A program made the translations under genes and the position numbers. DNA of 64,000 nt from Megamerina dolium. Taxonomy: Eukaryota; Arthropoda; Insecta; Diptera; Megamerinidae. The stretch spans positions 33,277,335 to 33,341,334 of the forward strand of contig OY978528.1 in assembly GCA_963854835.1 (NCBI GenBank), in the 5' to 3' direction. The notes beneath the pieces are model-generated. The model saw only the letters and a list, made by a program, of their open reading frames with translations. It was not told the DNA's origin and searched no databases. Positions 63,616 to 64,000 of this stretch are shown piece after piece. Numbering within the stretch: the stretch's first letter is position 1; every line of letters starts with the position of its first letter.

Positions 63616-64000
63616 GTGCCGGTGAATCTGGTAAATCGACCATAGCTAAACAAATGAAAATTATTCATGAAAAAGGCTATTCACAAGAGGAATGTGAGCA
63701 ATATCGTCATGTTGTGTACAGCAATACAATACAGAGCCTTATGGCCATAATACGTGCCATGGGTGCTTTGAAAATTGAATTTGCCGATCCATCAAAAGTC
63801 GATGTAGCTAGACAATTCTTTACATATGCCTCAGCTGCAGAGGAAGGTATTTTACTGCCCGAAATTGTATTACTGATGAAAAAATTATGGGCGGATGGTG
63901 GTGTACAGCAATCGTTTTTACGTTCACGAGAATATCAGCTCAATGACTCGGCTGCATATTATCTGAATTCATTAGATGAAATATCTAAACCGAATTATAT
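63616..64000 (+). CDS. Galphai: G protein alpha-i subunit, exon 2 (runs off window)
   Basis: Joined to exon 1 this restores the P-loop GAGESGKST (residues about 41-49) that holds the GTP phosphates. It continues with [33 protein letters not shown], then the helical domain through [13 protein letters not shown] and [17 protein letters not shown]. The frame is open to the window end, so residues to about 168 are present. The switch regions and GTPase catalytic residues lie beyond. Position 50 is Ala (STIAKQ) where I recall Val in Drosophila; otherwise the block is well conserved. Confidence 0.94.

Overview
The window is AT-rich nuclear DNA from a higher fly (Diptera). The organism call rests on two conserved, intron-split genes whose proteins closely resemble their Drosophila counterparts, and on the mobile-element content: many mariner/Tc1 lineages, an RTE LINE, DINE-1-like repeats and a tRNA-headed SINE. 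A tephritid fruit fly is my best guess, by inference only.

Two host genes are visible. On the minus strand, 12586 down to 718, is a complete biniou (FoxF) transcription factor gene in four coding exons (11475-12586, 5555-5828, 5079-5490, 718-1067). The junctions have GT/AG sites with compatible phases, and the exons join into an open frame of 715 codons plus stop. On the plus strand the G protein alpha-i gene begins with coding exon 1 at 44911-45031 and resumes at 63616, running off the window edge; its first intron is about 18.6 kb. From memory both genes map close together at 65D in Drosophila melanogaster, so the pair looks like conserved microsynteny. They are divergently transcribed with about 32 kb between their start codons.

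The rest is mostly noncoding DNA full of transposons. (1) A tRNA-headed SINE of about 365 bp occurs in about ten recognisable copies plus relics; several have target-site duplications (TSDs) of 13-14 bp, and two pairs lie tail to tail. (2) A DD41D, rosa-like mariner occurs as one full ORF lacking one terminal inverted repeat (TIR), one TIR-complete copy whose ORF lost the third catalytic Asp, one 5'-truncated copy and one old relic. (3) Relics of several other mariner lineages and two Tc1-type elements are present. (4) LINEs include a nearly full-length RTE inserted in a SINE, a Jockey-type element inserted in a mariner, and a 5'-truncated RNase H-type tail with an 11-bp TSD. (5) DINE-1-like repeats carry modules of roughly 150 bp. 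Long TA arrays lie at 16.7 and 19.9 kb.

I found no new protein system. The most interesting material is the nested insertion history, the complementary defects of the DD41D copies, and the inverted SINE pairs, one of them inside a biniou intron.
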